A stretch of DNA of 64,000 nucleotides from Streptomyces glomeratus (GTDB taxonomy: Bacteria; Actinomycetota; Actinomycetes; Streptomycetales; Streptomycetaceae): assembly GCF_021462825.1 (NCBI RefSeq), contig NZ_JAKEEB010000004.1, forward strand, positions 248,001-312,000. Reading direction: 5' to 3'. Shown piece after piece: positions 27,780 to 37,562 of this stretch. Numbering within the stretch: position 1 is the first letter of the stretch; every line of letters begins with the position of its first letter. The notes beneath the pieces are model-generated. The model was not told the origin of the DNA. It saw only the letters and a program-made list of their open reading frames with translations, and searched no databases. Both the position numbers and the translations under genes were made by a program.

Positions 27780-29213
27780 TCAGCCCCGGACGTCCCGCCA
27801 GGCCTCCGGGATCGTGTCCGCCACGTCGTGGGCACCGGCGGGGGCGCCGTCCGCCGCGTAACGGCCCGCGAGGCCGTGCAGATAGGCCCCCACGCTGCCC
27901 GCGTCCCGTGCGGAGAGGCCGGCCGCGAGCAGTGAACCGGTCAATCCGGACAGCACGTCTCCGCTGCCTGCGGTCGCGAGCCACGGCGTGCCCGTGGAGT
28001 TCACCCGCACCGGCCCGCCACCGGGGTCCGCCACCAGCGTGGTGGAGCCCTTGAGCAGGACGGTCGCCCGGTACAGCGCCGCCAGTTCCCGCACCGCCGA
28101 GAGCCGGGCGCCCTCCACCTCCTCGCGTGACACGCCGAGCAGGGCGGCAGCCTCACCGGCGTGTGGGGTCATCAGCGTCGGCGCCCCGCGGCCGCGTACG
28201 GCCTCACGGTCGGCCAGCCGCAGCCCGTCCGCGTCGAGGAGCACCGGCACGTCCGCCTCCAGGACCTCCGCAACCGTCGCGGCGTCGTCCCCGGCACCGG
28301 GGCCGACCACCCACGCCTGCACCCGTCCGGCTTTCGCGGGCCCCCGGTCGGACACCAGGGTCTCCGGGAAGCGGCTGATCACCGCGTTCCCGGCGGGCCC
28401 CACATACCGCACGGCCCCCGCCCCTCCCCGCAGCGCCCCCGCCACGGCGAGCACGGCCGCCCCGGGGTAGCGCGCGGATCCGGCGGCGATGCCGACCACT
28501 CCGCGCCGGTACTTGTCGCTCATCGCCTGCGGCAGCGGAAGCCGCGCCGCCACGTCCGCGTGCTGCAGCGCCTCGAGTTCCGTCTCCTCCGGCAGGTCGA
28601 GCCCGATGTCGACCAGGCGTACCGAACCGGCGTACTCCCGCCCCGGATCGATCAGCAGGGCCGGCTTGTGGGTGCCGAAGGTCACGGTCAGGTCCGCGCG
28701 TACGGCCGCCCCCCGTACCTCCCCGCTGTCCGCCTCGACCCCGCTCGGCAGATCGACGGCGACGACGGCCGCGCGTGACTGTTCGGCGAGCGCGGCGAGC
28801 GCGGCGGCGTCCGGCCGCAGCCCGCCCTTGCCGCCGATGCCGACGATGCCGTCGACGACGAGGTCGGCCCGCCCGATCAGCTCCTCGGCGGCCTTCGAGG
28901 GCTCCGCGACCGAGCCGCCCGCCCTCCGCAGGGCGGCGAGCCCTCCGTGATGGGCGCGTTCGGGCGACAGCAGTACGGCCGTGACGCCCGCCCCGCGCCG
29001 GGCGAGGCGCGCCCCGGCATACAGGGCGTCACCACCGTTGTCCCCGCTGCCGACCAGCAGCACCACTCGGCTGCCGTACACCCGCCCGAGCAAGTCCGCA
29101 CAGGCCGCGGCCAGTCCGGCGGCGGCGCGCTGCATCAGCGCACCCTCCGGTAGCCGTGCCATGAGGGAACGCTCGGCGGCCCTCACCGTCTCCACGCTGT
29201 ACGCAGTACGCAT
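27780..29213 (-). CDS. nnr: Bifunctional NAD(P)H-hydrate epimerase / ADP-dependent dehydratase
   Basis: The 477-residue repair enzyme has two domains. The N-terminal YjeF_N epimerase domain (residues about 1-210, with GSGDNGGDALYAGARL and VAVDLPSGV) interconverts the two forms of damaged NAD(P)HX. The C-terminal YjeF_C dehydratase (about 225-477, with MTPHAGEAAALLG, LLKGSTTLV and GSGDVLSGLTGSL) restores NAD(P)H. The order is the usual bacterial fusion. It lies 43 bp after acpS on the same strand and is probably co-transcribed with it. Confidence 0.95.
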   Translation of the reverse strand: MRTAYSVETVRAAERSLMARLPEGALMQRAAAGLAAACADLLGRVYGSRVVLLVGSGDNGGDALYAGARLARRGAGVTAVLLSPERAHHGGLAALRRAGGSVAEPSKAAEELIGRADLVVDGIVGIGGKGGLRPDAAALAALAEQSRAAVVAVDLPSGVEADSGEVRGAAVRADLTVTFGTHKPALLIDPGREYAGSVRLVDIGLDLPEETELEALQHADVAARLPLPQAMSDKYRRGVVGIAAGSARYPGAAVLAVAGALRGGAGAVRYVGPAGNAVISRFPETLVSDRGPAKAGRVQAWVVGPGAGDDAATVAEVLEADVPVLLDADGLRLADREAVRGRGAPTLMTPHAGEAAALLGVSREEVEGARLSAVRELAALYRATVLLKGSTTLVADPGGGPVRVNSTGTPWLATAGSGDVLSGLTGSLLAAGLSARDAGSVGAYLHGLAGRYAADGAPAGAHDVADTIPEAWRDVRG

Positions 29214-29256
29214 ACCGTCGAGTCTCCCCCACCGCCCTCACACCATGACGGAGGCT

Positions 29257-29628
29257 CTACCCCTCGGCCACGACCACCGCCGACGCCACACCGGCGTCAT
29301 GACTGAGTGACACATGCCAGTTCTGTACGCCGAGTTCGGCTGCGCGGGCCGCCACCGTACCCGTCACACGCAGCCGGGGCTGCCCGCTGTCCTCGACGTA
29401 TACCTCGGCGTCGGTCCAGTGCAGCCCGCCCGGCGCGCCGAGGGCCTTGGCCACCGCCTCCTTGGCCGCGAACCGCGCGGCCAGCGAGGCGATACCGCGC
29501 CGTTCGCCGCTGGGCAGCAGCAGCTCCTGCGGCAGGAAAACACGTTGGGCCAGCCCCGGCGTCCGCTCCAGCGACGCCCGGAAACGGTCGATCTCGGCCA
29601 CGTCGATCCCGACTCCGATGATGCTCAT
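29257..29628 (-). CDS. acpS: Holo-[acyl-carrier-protein] synthase
   Basis: The 123-residue AcpS-type phosphopantetheinyl transferase loads CoA-derived phosphopantetheine onto acyl carrier proteins of fatty-acid and polyketide synthesis. Magnesium-binding Asp is in [12 protein letters not shown] (about residues 5-16) and the Glu-Lys motif in [13 protein letters not shown] (about 52-64). The ending [14 protein letters not shown] is typical. The ATG at 29628 lies at the edge of a gene remnant. In Streptomyces it can serve many carrier proteins. Confidence 0.96.
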   Translation of the reverse strand: MSIIGVGIDVAEIDRFRASLERTPGLAQRVFLPQELLLPSGERRGIASLAARFAAKEAVAKALGAPGGLHWTDAEVYVEDSGQPRLRVTGTVAARAAELGVQNWHVSLSHDAGVASAVVVAEG

Positions 29629-30003
29629 CCGGGCACTCTACGATCCGACCGGCGACCGTGCGCCCGCTCCCCGGTGACCAGATCGGCCTGGTGCGTCGCG
29701 GTGACGGCCCGATCGAGGAAGCGGGTGCCCGTGTCTCCTCGGGGACGGGGATCCCGTGCTTCTCCAGGACGCGCAGGATCAGCGATGCGCGGTCTTCGGC
29801 CCTGCCTTCGGCTTTACCTTCGGCCTTGCCTTCGAGGTAGGCGGTTTCGCGGACGTTCCCCGGCCGGGGAAGTAGCTGACGAACGACATGATTTCCTTCA
29901 GTTTCTGTCCGGCTGGGGTGTTACCCAGGCTGGTTTCCAGGAAGTCGAAGAAGTAGTCGGCGGCCTTGGGCCGCTCCTGGAAGATGCGAGCGGTGCAAAA
30001 GCG
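29629..30003 (-). pseudogene. Truncated, frameshifted remnant of a Streptomyces 'AEGKAEGR'-type hypothetical gene
   Basis: On the minus strand, one frame from 30003 reads FQERPKAADYFFDFLE... KEIMSFVSYFPGRG. After a frame change near 29856 a second frame reads VRETAYLEGKAEGKAEGRAE, then LILRVLEKHGIPVPEETR. A third frame continues as RFLDRAVTATHQADL, to a stop abutting acpS. The order of charged repeats, LRVLEKHGI-like segment and RAVT-like end is typical of the C-terminus of a large Streptomyces family of Rpn/transposase-nuclease-like hypotheticals. No start codon or N-terminal domain remains; the anti-sigma-like gene begins two bases beyond. I regard it as a dead gene with at least two frameshifts. 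Confidence 0.7.
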
Positions 30004-30004
30004 A

Positions 30005-30421
30005 TCAGGCCGCCGCGGCCAGTTCGCACCAGACGACCTTGCCCCGGCTGCCGCCCCTCGTCAGCGGCTGCCAGCCCCACAGATCGGCGCAGGCCCGCAC
30101 CAGTGCCAGCCCCCGCCCCTCCTCCAGCTGGGCCACCTGCTCCGGTGGCAGGGGTGGCTCCGGAGGCCCGGGGTCGGCGTCCCACGCCCCGATCCGTAAC
30201 ACCCCCGCGGACCAGCGCACGCGCAGTGCTGCCGGACCCTTGGTATGCCGCACGGCGTTGGAGACCAGCTCCGTCGCGAGGAGTTCGGCGGTGTCCACCA
30301 GGCGGATCAGGCCGTGCGCGGTGAGGATCAGGCGGAGGGTGCGGCGACTGATGGTGACGGCGCGTGGGTCGTTCGGGATGTACAGGCAGTACTCCCAGGA
30401 TTCGTTCGCGTTTTCGGGCAT
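30005..30421 (-). CDS. Anti-sigma-factor-like ATP-binding protein (HATPase_c_2, RsbW-type)
   Basis: The 138-residue protein is a stand-alone GHKL ATPase domain. The N box (ATELVSNAVRHT, about residues 47-58), the G1-like Asp (IGAWDADPG) and the GRGLALVRACAD G2 region are visible. Such small proteins in Streptomyces are typically found with an XRE regulator and a DUF397 protein, as here. They are thought to be regulatory partners rather than true histidine kinases. The XRE gene is divergent across a 194-bp gap, while the downstream end abuts the gene remnant. The target is unknown. Confidence 0.87.
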   Translation of the reverse strand: MPENANESWEYCLYIPNDPRAVTISRRTLRLILTAHGLIRLVDTAELLATELVSNAVRHTKGPAALRVRWSAGVLRIGAWDADPGPPEPPLPPEQVAQLEEGRGLALVRACADLWGWQPLTRGGSRGKVVWCELAAAA

Positions 30422-30615
30422 GCGTCAGCTCCGTTTGGTCGGTGGTGGGGTTGCGGGGCGGGCGGTGGCATTGCCGCAGCCGTCGTGGCGCGACGGAGCG
30501 GTGCGCTTCCGATTGGTCACTGACGGTAGGCCATAAATTTCAGTCCGTGCAAGCCGGTCGCGTAGCCTGACCCTCGAACGAGTCGTCCTGCCCAAGAGGT
30601 TGAAAGAAGGTCGCC

Positions 30616-31467
30616 GTGCCAGCTCGACGGCACCCCACAGCACGTCAGGTACGCCTGGGAACCGAACTTCGGAGGCTGCGTGAGGCCGCGGGCCTCAAGG
30701 CAACCGAGGCCGCGAGCCGACTTGGCGCGAGTTCCGTTCAGATGAGCCAGATCGAATCCGGCATCTCGGGAGTGAGCGAGCAGCGACTGCGTCAACTCGC
30801 GTCCCACTACGCCTGCACGGACGACGCATTCATCGATGCCCTGGTGGCGATGGCAACCGACCGGACGCGTGGCTGGTGGGAGGAGTATCGAAGGCTGCTT
30901 CCCGCACCGTTCCTCGACCTCGCCGAGTTGGAGCACCATGCCACGTCCCTACGTGAGGTGGCGCTGCCGTACATCCCCGGCCTGCTTCAGACGGAGGACT
31001 ACGCACGCGCGGTCTACTCCTTCAGGGTCCCCGAACTTCCCCCTGCAGACGTCGAGTTGCGTGTCCAGCATCGGATGCAGCGCAAGGTGATCCTCGAAGA
31101 ACCCGCGCCGGTCCCGTACGAAGCGGTGGTCCACGAGACAGCCCTGCGGATCAGGGTCAGCGGCCGCGCCGCTTCACGGGTCCAGCTCTCCCGGCTCCTG
31201 GAACTCTCCGAAGCAGAGCACATCGTCCTGCGCGTCATCCCGTTCGACCTGGACGGCTTCGCAGGAGCCACAAGCACCATGAAGTACGCGGGCGGCGCCG
31301 TGCCCAAGCTCGACACGGTGGTCCGAGACGCACCCCATGGCACCGCGTTCATCGACTCGGAGGCACAACTAGGCGCTTTTCGAACACTCTTCCATAGAGT
31401 GGAGGCTGTATCGCTCGAACCCGATCAGTCCCGTGACTTCATCCACAGGCTGGCGAAGGAGCTGTGA
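30616..31467 (+). CDS. XRE-family helix-turn-helix regulator with DUF5753 C-terminus
   Basis: The 283-residue protein begins at a GTG six bases after GAAAGAAGG. The N-terminal HTH_31-type domain is at about residues 10-75 (LGTELRRLREAAGLKATEAASRLG... QIESG). The rest is a DUF5753-like domain (PGLLQTEDYARAV at about 135, then the QVQHRMxR-type stretch and HIVLRVIPFDLDGF). This architecture is found in hundreds of Streptomyces paralogues, usually next to a DUF397 gene; BldB/AbaA-type regulation is the best-known example. It forms a pair with the DUF397 gene starting 6 bp later. Confidence 0.9.
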   Translation: MPARRHPTARQVRLGTELRRLREAAGLKATEAASRLGASSVQMSQIESGISGVSEQRLRQLASHYACTDDAFIDALVAMATDRTRGWWEEYRRLLPAPFLDLAELEHHATSLREVALPYIPGLLQTEDYARAVYSFRVPELPPADVELRVQHRMQRKVILEEPAPVPYEAVVHETALRIRVSGRAASRVQLSRLLELSEAEHIVLRVIPFDLDGFAGATSTMKYAGGAVPKLDTVVRDAPHGTAFIDSEAQLGAFRTLFHRVEAVSLEPDQSRDFIHRLAKEL

Positions 31468-31473
31468 CGCGCA

Positions 31474-31698
31474 ATGACCACCCCCGGCAACTGGCGGAAG
31501 TCGTCCTACTCGGGCCCCGGCGACGGCAACGACTGTGTGGAGATCGCCGACTCGCCCACCCGTATATCCATACGCGACTCAAAGACCCCGGCCGAGGGAA
31601 CCCTCTCCTTCCCGGCCGGAGCCTTCACCACCTTCATCGAAGGCCTGAAGAGCGAGGCCTACTCCACCGTCACCGACTTCGCCAGGTTCCGCGGCTGA
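31474..31698 (+). CDS. DUF397 protein overlapping the 3' end of glmS
   Basis: The 74-residue protein has the DUF397 pattern: NWRKSSYSG at residues 6-14, CVEIAD at about 21-26, IRDSKTPAEGTLSF and a final AF-x-TFI segment. Such proteins are small partners of XRE/DUF5753 regulators. The last ~13 residues (AYSTVTDFARFRG) are read from the strand opposite the conserved end of glmS. The two genes overlap tail-to-tail by 40 bp, and those residues are unlike the usual DUF397 end. This suggests the original stop was lost on insertion. Confidence 0.85.
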   Translation: MTTPGNWRKSSYSGPGDGNDCVEIADSPTRISIRDSKTPAEGTLSFPAGAFTTFIEGLKSEAYSTVTDFARFRG

Positions 31699-33506
31699 TC
31701 CACCTCGTTCCCCCGGGCGGTCGCCAGCTCACAGGCGAAGACCTGGAGCGGCACCGTCGCGACCAGCGGCTGGAGCAGGGTCGGCGTCGCCGGGATGCGG
31801 ATCAGATGGTCGGCGTACGGGGCCACCGCCTCGTCACCCTCCTCCGCGATCACGATCGTGCGCGCGCCCCTCGCCCGGATCTCCTGGATGTTCGACACGA
31901 TCTTGTCGTGCAGGACCGAGCGGCCACGCGGTGACGGCACCACGACCACGACCGGCAGGTCCTTTTCGATCAGAGCGATCGGCCCGTGCTTCAGTTCGCC
32001 CGCCGCGAAGCCCTCGGCATGCATGTACGCCAGTTCCTTGAGCTTGAGGGCGCCTTCGAGGGCCACCGGATAGCCCACATGCCGGCCCAGGAACAGCACG
32101 GTGTTCTTCGTGGCGAGCGAGCGCGCCAGCTCCCGTACCGGCTCCATGGTCTTCAGGACCCGTTCGACCTCCTGGGAGATCTTCGACAGGTCGCGGATCA
32201 CGGCCCGGATCTCGTCGCCCCACTTGGTGCCGCGCACCTGGCCCAGGTAGAGGGCCACCAGGTAGCAGGCGACGAGCTGGGTCAGGAACGCCTTCGTGGA
32301 CGCCACCGCGACTTCCGGGCCCGCGTGCGTGTACAGCACCGCGTCCGACTCGCGTGGAATCGTCGAGCCGTTGGTGTTGCAGATCGCGAGCACCTTGGAG
32401 CCCTGCTCGCGGGCGTGCCGGAGCGCCATCAGCGTGTCCATCGTCTCGCCGGACTGGGAGATGGCGATGACCAGTGTGCGTGGGTCGAGGATCGGGTCCC
32501 GGTAGCGGAACTCGCTGGCCAGCTCCACCTCGCACGGGATCCTCGTCCAGTGCTCGATGGCGTACTTGGCGATCAGCCCGGCGTGGAACGCGGTCCCGCA
32601 GGCCACGATCACGACCTTGTCGACCTCGCGCAGCTCGGCGGTGGAGATCCGCACCTCGTCGAGCGTCAGCGAGCCGGCCGCGTCGATCCGGCCGAGCAGG
32701 GTGTCGGCGACCGCCTTGGGCTGCTCGGCGATCTCCTTGAGCATGAAGTAGTCGTAGCCGCCCTTCTCGGCGGCCGAGGCGTCCCAGTCGACGTGGTACG
32801 AGCGGACGTCTGCGGGCCGGCCGTCGAAGCCGGTGACCGTCACTCCGTCCCGGCGCAGCTCCACCACCTGGTCCTGGCCCAGCTCGATCGCGGAGCGGGT
32901 GTGGGCGATGAAGGCGGCCACGTCCGAGGCGAGGAAGGCCTCACCCTCGCCGACGCCCACCACGAGCGGGGAGTTGCGCCGCGCCCCCACGACCACATCC
33001 GGATCGTCGGCGTGCACCGCGACGAGCGTGAACGCGCCCTCCAGCCGCCGGCACACCAGTCGCATCGCCTCCGCGAGGTCCGCGGTGGCGGAGAACTCCT
33101 CGGCGAGCAGATGCGCGACGACCTCCGTGTCCGTCTCGGAGTCGAGGGCGTGGCCCCGTTCCTCCAGCTCGGCCCGCAGCACCGCGAAGTTCTCGATGAT
33201 GCCGTTGTGGACGACGGCGACACGTCCGGCGTTGTCGAGGTGCGGGTGCGCGTTGGCGTCGGTGGGTCCGCCGTGGGTGGCCCAGCGGGTGTGCCCGATG
33301 CCCGTGGTGCCGCTCGGCAACGGCCGTTCGACCAGCGCCTTCTCCAGATTCACCAGCTTCCCGGCCCTCTTGGCGGCCGCCAGGCTGCCGTCCGAGAGCA
33401 CGGCGACGCCCGCCGAGTCGTAGCCCCGGTACTCCAGCCTCTTCAGTCCCGCCACGACCACATCGAGCGCCGACTGCGGCCCCACGTATCCCACGATTCC
33501 GCACAT
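31659..33506 (-). CDS. glmS: Glutamine-fructose-6-phosphate aminotransferase (isomerising)
   Basis: The 615-residue enzyme makes glucosamine-6-phosphate, the first step of UDP-GlcNAc synthesis. The N-terminal glutaminase starts with the nucleophile Cys2 (MCGIVGYVG) and includes the HTRWATHG motif. The C-terminal isomerase half has two SIS domains (ISQSGETMDTL near residue 350, GRHVGYPVALEGALKLKEL near 490) and the hallmark end DQPRNLAKSVTVE. No leader ribozyme sequence was recognised. Its 3' end is overlapped by the DUF397 gene. Confidence 0.97.
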   Translation of the reverse strand: MCGIVGYVGPQSALDVVVAGLKRLEYRGYDSAGVAVLSDGSLAAAKRAGKLVNLEKALVERPLPSGTTGIGHTRWATHGGPTDANAHPHLDNAGRVAVVHNGIIENFAVLRAELEERGHALDSETDTEVVAHLLAEEFSATADLAEAMRLVCRRLEGAFTLVAVHADDPDVVVGARRNSPLVVGVGEGEAFLASDVAAFIAHTRSAIELGQDQVVELRRDGVTVTGFDGRPADVRSYHVDWDASAAEKGGYDYFMLKEIAEQPKAVADTLLGRIDAAGSLTLDEVRISTAELREVDKVVIVACGTAFHAGLIAKYAIEHWTRIPCEVELASEFRYRDPILDPRTLVIAISQSGETMDTLMALRHAREQGSKVLAICNTNGSTIPRESDAVLYTHAGPEVAVASTKAFLTQLVACYLVALYLGQVRGTKWGDEIRAVIRDLSKISQEVERVLKTMEPVRELARSLATKNTVLFLGRHVGYPVALEGALKLKELAYMHAEGFAAGELKHGPIALIEKDLPVVVVVPSPRGRSVLHDKIVSNIQEIRARGARTIVIAEEGDEAVAPYADHLIRIPATPTLLQPLVATVPLQVFACELATARGNEVDQPRNLAKSVTVE

Positions 33507-33855
33507 GTGCCGCAGCCTACGGTCCGGGCGGCGCCCCGACCTCCCGAATCCTGCCCGAAATCGGAATTTCCCACTGGCGTACGAACGCCAAGTCGGCCCG
33601 TGACCGCACCGACGGGAGCCAGGGCAGGGACTGCCGAGCCGTCGCCGTCACGCACGGGTGGGCCGGAACAAGCCGCCGGACGGCGAAGTGGCCGTGCTGG
33701 GGCTGCGACCGACTGCACTGGGAGCGCGACGACCACGAGACGCCCCCGCACCCGGTCGACGGCGAGTTTGCGTTCGGTCCGCTGCGCGCCGCCATACGCT
33801 CCCGGCGTGACGCACCCCACCCCGCCGCTCGTTCAAACTCCGTTAACAATGGACT
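33507..33855. other. Divergent glmS/coaA intergenic region
   Basis: About 350 bases with no supported gene. It should contain the glmS promoter and the coaA promoter. On the plus strand TAACAAT (33844-33850) sits just before the coaA GTG. Confidence 0.45.
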
Positions 33856-34845
33856 GTGATCTCTCCGGTCTCCTCGATGCCCCGGAGCGCCCACCGGCCC
33901 AGGCCGGAGGCGACTCCCTACGTCGACCTCACCCGTGCCGAGTGGAGTGCGCTGCGTGACAAGACGCCGCTGCCCTTGACCGCCGAGGAGGTCGAGAAGC
34001 TGCGCGGTCTGGGTGACGTCATCGACCTCGACGAGGTGCGGGACATCTACCTGCCGCTGTCCCGGCTCCTCAACCTCTACGTCGGCGCCACGGACGGCCT
34101 GCGCGGCGCCCTGAACACCTTCCTCGGTGAGCAGGGCTCCCAGTCCGGGACGCCCTTCGTGATAGGTGTGGCGGGCTCGGTGGCGGTCGGCAAGTCGACC
34201 GTGGCCCGCCTTCTCCAGGCCCTGCTGTCCCGCTGGCCCGAGCATCCGCGGGTGGAGCTGGTCACCACCGACGGCTTCCTGCTGCCGACCAAGGAGCTCC
34301 AGGCCCGCGGGCTGATGTCCCGGAAGGGCTTCCCCGAGTCGTACGACCGCCGCGCGCTCACCCGTTTCGTCGCCGACATCAAGGCCGGCAAGGACGAGGT
34401 GACCGCGCCGGTCTACTCCCACCTGATCTACGACATCGTCCCCGGCCGCAAGCTCACCGTGCGCCGCCCGGACATCCTGATCGTCGAAGGCCTCAATGTG
34501 CTGCAGCCGGCCCTGCCCGGGAAGGACGGCCGCACCCGGGTCGGCCTCGCGGACTACTTCGACTTCAGCGTGTACGTGGACGCCCGCACCGAGGACATCG
34601 AACGCTGGTACCTCAACCGGTTCAAGAAGCTCCGTCAGACGGCGTTCCAGAACCCGTCCTCGTACTTCCGCAAGTACACCCAGGTCTCGGAGGACGAGGC
34701 CCTCGACTACGCCCGCACCATGTGGCGCACCATCAACAAGCCCAATCTGGTGGAGAACATCGCCCCCACCCGGGGCCGCGCCGCCCTGGTGCTGCGCAAG
34801 GGCCCGGACCACACGGTGCAGCGGCTGAGCCTGCGCAAGCTGTGA
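33856..34845 (+). CDS. coaA: Type I pantothenate kinase
   Basis: The 329-residue kinase phosphorylates pantothenate, the first step of coenzyme A synthesis. It has the P-loop GSVAVGKST (about residues 103-111), the TTDGFL segment, KGFPESYD and the [12 protein letters not shown] strand, all typical of bacterial CoaA. The start is either the GTG at 33856 or the ATG at 33877. I chose the GTG because a -10-like TAACAAT lies 6 bp before it, suggesting a leaderless mRNA; no ribosome site is seen for either. It is divergent from glmS and converges with glmM. Confidence 0.95.
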   Translation: MISPVSSMPRSAHRPRPEATPYVDLTRAEWSALRDKTPLPLTAEEVEKLRGLGDVIDLDEVRDIYLPLSRLLNLYVGATDGLRGALNTFLGEQGSQSGTPFVIGVAGSVAVGKSTVARLLQALLSRWPEHPRVELVTTDGFLLPTKELQARGLMSRKGFPESYDRRALTRFVADIKAGKDEVTAPVYSHLIYDIVPGRKLTVRRPDILIVEGLNVLQPALPGKDGRTRVGLADYFDFSVYVDARTEDIERWYLNRFKKLRQTAFQNPSSYFRKYTQVSEDEALDYARTMWRTINKPNLVENIAPTRGRAALVLRKGPDHTVQRLSLRKL

Positions 34846-34879
34846 GCCCCGGTGCGCCGGCGCCCGGACGGCGCGCTCA

Positions 34880-34915
34880 CCCCGCCGGGCCGGAGGCGGT
34901 TCCGGGCCGGCGGGG
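34880..34915. terminator. Hairpin between coaA and glmM
   Basis: A 13-bp GC-only stem with one G-G mismatch (arms 34880-34893 and 34902-34915), in the gap between two converging genes. Confidence 0.65.
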
Positions 34916-34942
34916 GGGCCGTATCATCCGGGCCGGACGGTA

Positions 34943-36301
34943 CTAGCCGAGCGCCGACTTCACCGCGTCCGCCAGACGGCCGGCGACCGACCGGGCCTGG
35001 TCGATGTCGGCGGCCTCGACCATGACCCGCACGAGCGGCTCCGTGCCCGACGGACGCAGCAGCACCCGTCCGGTGGACCCCAGTTCCCGCTCGGCCTCGG
35101 TCACGGCGGCGGCCAGCTCGGCGGACGTGCCGACGCGGGACCTGTCGACGTCCGGGACGTTCACGAGGACCTGCGGCAGCCGCTCCATCACGGACGCGAG
35201 TTCCTTGAGCGTACGGCCGGTCTGCGCGACCCGGGCGCCCAGCATCAGGCCGGTCAGCGTGCCGTCGCCGGTGGTGGCGTGGTCGAGGATGATGACGTGG
35301 CCGGACTGCTCGCCGCCCAGGGCGTAGCCCTTGTTCTTCATCTCCTCCAGCACATACCGGTCGCCGACCGCGGTCTGCACGAGCTGGATGCCTTCGCGCT
35401 CCATGGCCAGCTTGAAGCCCAGATTCGACATGACCGTCGCGACAACGGTGTCGGAGCGCAGTGCGGAACGCTCCCGCATCGCCAGCGCGAGCACGGCCAG
35501 GATCTGGTCGCCGTCCACCTCCTCACCGGTGTGGTCCACGGCGAGACAGCGGTCGGCGTCCCCGTCGTGCGCGATGCCGAGGTCGGCGCCGTGCTCGACG
35601 ACGGCGGCCTTCAGCTTCGCCAGGTGGGTGGAGCCGCAGCCGTCGTTGATGTTGAGTCCGTCGGGCTCCGCGCCGATCGTGACGATCTCGGCACCCGCCC
35701 GGCTGAACGCCTCGGGCGAGACCCGGGCGGCGGCGCCGTGCGCCTCGTCCAGGACGATCTTGAGCCCGTCGAGCCGGTTCGGCAGGACCCCGATGAGGTG
35801 GGCGACGTACTGGTCGAAGCCCTCGTCATACGCCCTCACCCGGCCGACTCCGGCACCGGTGGGACGGTCCCAGGGCGCGCCGGTCCTGTGCTCCTCGTAG
35901 ACGGCCTCGATCTTGTCCTCCAGCTCGTCGGCGAGCTTGTGGCCGCCGCGGGCGAAGAACTTGATGCCGTTGTCGGGCATGGCGTTGTGGCTGGCCGAGA
36001 GCATCACCCCGAGGTCGGCCCCGAGCGCACCGGTCAGATACGCGACGGCCGGGGTGGGCAGCACGCCGACGCGCAGCACGTCCACGCCCGCGCTGGCGAG
36101 ACCGGCGACCACGGCGGCCTCCAGAAACTCCCCGGACGCCCGCGGATCGCGTCCGACGACCGCCGTCGGCCGGTGGCCCTCGAACGTGCCCGCCTCGGCC
36201 AGTACGTGCGCCGCCGCCACGGACAGGCCGAGTGCCATCTCGGCCGTGAGATCCGCGTTGGCGACACCGCGCACGCCGTCGGTGCCGAAGAGTCGTCCCA
36301 C
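34943..36301 (-). CDS. glmM: Phosphoglucosamine mutase
   Basis: The 452-residue enzyme converts glucosamine-6-phosphate to glucosamine-1-phosphate, the step after GlmS. It begins [14 protein letters not shown] from the GTG at 36301 (GGAGGA upstream). The phosphoserine loop is [13 protein letters not shown] (about residues 97-109), the metal loop DGDADR at about 238, GEQSGH at about 325, and the C-terminal [12 protein letters not shown] phosphate site. The four-domain length is normal. The frame is open to 36463, but the upstream part is not conserved in type. Confidence 0.96.
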   Translation of the reverse strand: MGRLFGTDGVRGVANADLTAEMALGLSVAAAHVLAEAGTFEGHRPTAVVGRDPRASGEFLEAAVVAGLASAGVDVLRVGVLPTPAVAYLTGALGADLGVMLSASHNAMPDNGIKFFARGGHKLADELEDKIEAVYEEHRTGAPWDRPTGAGVGRVRAYDEGFDQYVAHLIGVLPNRLDGLKIVLDEAHGAAARVSPEAFSRAGAEIVTIGAEPDGLNINDGCGSTHLAKLKAAVVEHGADLGIAHDGDADRCLAVDHTGEEVDGDQILAVLALAMRERSALRSDTVVATVMSNLGFKLAMEREGIQLVQTAVGDRYVLEEMKNKGYALGGEQSGHVIILDHATTGDGTLTGLMLGARVAQTGRTLKELASVMERLPQVLVNVPDVDRSRVGTSAELAAAVTEAERELGSTGRVLLRPSGTEPLVRVMVEAADIDQARSVAGRLADAVKSALG

Positions 36302-36481
36302 TGTGCTGTCCTCCGAACTTGCTGCAAATATCCGGCTCATGCCGAGTGTCCAGACCGGCGCGGGATACGTACATCCCCCGGACCCGTCTTGAGGCTTATC
36401 CCACGCAGTCGTCCCGAGCCTGTCGGGATTGCTCCATAAGCTCCAAAAGCCGGTGATAAGCATCTTTCCGCGTAAACGAAC

Positions 36482-36514
36482 CGCCCCGGCGGCACGGAGC
36501 GTGCTGCCGGGGCG
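36482..36514 (-). terminator. Terminator of the rplM-rpsI operon
   Basis: A 14-bp stem with one G-T pair (arms 36482-36495 and 36501-36514), about 50 bases past the rpsI stop on the minus strand. Confidence 0.75.
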
Positions 36515-36563
36515 ATACGTACGCGCGGCAGGCGGTACGAGCCTGCGCGACCAGCGGGCGCGA

Positions 36564-37076
36564 TTAGCGCTTGCTGTACTGCGGCGCCTTGCGGGCCTTC
36601 TTCAGACCGGCCTTCTTGCGCTCGACCGCACGGTCGTCACGACGCAGGAAGCCGGCCTTCTTCAGCGGGCCGCGGTTGTTGTCGACGTCCGCCTCGTTCA
36701 GGGCGCGGGCGACACCGAGACGGAGCGCACCGGCCTGACCCGACACGCCGCCACCCGCGATGCGGGCGATGACGTCGTAGCGGCCCTCGAGCTCGAGCAC
36801 CTTGAAGGGCTCGTTCACTTCCTGCTGGTGCACCTTGTTCGGGAAGTAGTCCTCGAGGGTGCGACCGTTGATCTTCCACTTGCCGGAGCCCGGAACGATC
36901 CGGACACGGGCAATGGCGTTCTTGCGACGGCCCAGGCCGGCGGCCGGCTGGGGCTCACCGAAACGGGAGGCGAGGGACTCGGAGGTGTACTCACCCTCCA
37001 GCGGGACCTCGGTCTCCGTGGTGTAGCTGTCGATGTCAAGCTCTTCGAGCGGCTGCTCGGCAGTGGTCTCGGCCAC
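36564..37076 (-). CDS. rpsI: 30S ribosomal protein S9 (uS9)
   Basis: The 170-residue protein belongs to the 30S head, and its C-terminal tail (QYSKR) reaches the P site. The conserved core starts at [19 protein letters not shown] (about residue 47), with [14 protein letters not shown] near 110. The first ~45 residues are an acidic, Glu/Thr-rich extension found in actinobacterial S9. It follows rplM by 42 bp in the usual two-gene operon. Confidence 0.97.
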   Translation of the reverse strand: MAETTAEQPLEELDIDSYTTETEVPLEGEYTSESLASRFGEPQPAAGLGRRKNAIARVRIVPGSGKWKINGRTLEDYFPNKVHQQEVNEPFKVLELEGRYDVIARIAGGGVSGQAGALRLGVARALNEADVDNNRGPLKKAGFLRRDDRAVERKKAGLKKARKAPQYSKR

Positions 37077-37118
37077 GATTCTCCTCAGATTCTCTTCAGT
37101 CTTAGGGGGTGGCCGGAC

Positions 37119-37562
37119 TTACTGCGCGACCTGGGTGATCTCGAACGGCACCGGCTGCTGGGCAGCGTGCGGGTGCTGGTCACCCTTGTAGACCTTCAGC
37201 TTCGAGAGCATCTGACGGCCCAGGGAGTTCTTGGGGAGCATGCCCTTGACGGCCTTCTCGACGGCCTTCTCGGGGTTGTTCGCCAGCAGGTCGTCGTAGC
37301 GGACGGAACGCAGACCACCCGGGTAGCCGGAGTGGCGGTACGCCATCTTCTGGGTCCGCTTGTTGCCGGACAGGTGCACCTTGTCCGCGTTGATGATGAT
37401 GACGAAGTCGCCGGCGTCCACGTGGGGCGCGTAGATCGGCTTGTGCTTGCCGCGCAGAAGGGTGGCGGCAGTGGTGGCCAGACGGCCCAGGACGACGTCC
37501 TGAGCGTCGATGACGTGCCACTGACGCGTCACATCGCCGGGCTTGGGGCTGTACGTACGCAC
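37119..37562 (-). CDS. rplM: 50S ribosomal protein L13 (uL13)
   Basis: The 147-residue early-assembly 50S protein starts at the GTG at 37562 ([19 protein letters not shown]). It has the conserved [18 protein letters not shown] and the [10 protein letters not shown] stretch. The frame is open 15 codons further upstream, but L13 similarity begins here. A vegetative promoter lies 180-210 bp upstream. Confidence 0.97.
   Translation of the reverse strand: MRTYSPKPGDVTRQWHVIDAQDVVLGRLATTAATLLRGKHKPIYAPHVDAGDFVIIINADKVHLSGNKRTQKMAYRHSGYPGGLRSVRYDDLLANNPEKAVEKAVKGMLPKNSLGRQMLSKLKVYKGDQHPHAAQQPVPFEITQVAQ

Noticed and set aside
32900..33520. glmS-type ribozyme in the glmS leader
   Set aside because: No ribozyme-like leader was visible before the ATG at 33506, and this ribozyme class is mainly a Firmicutes feature.
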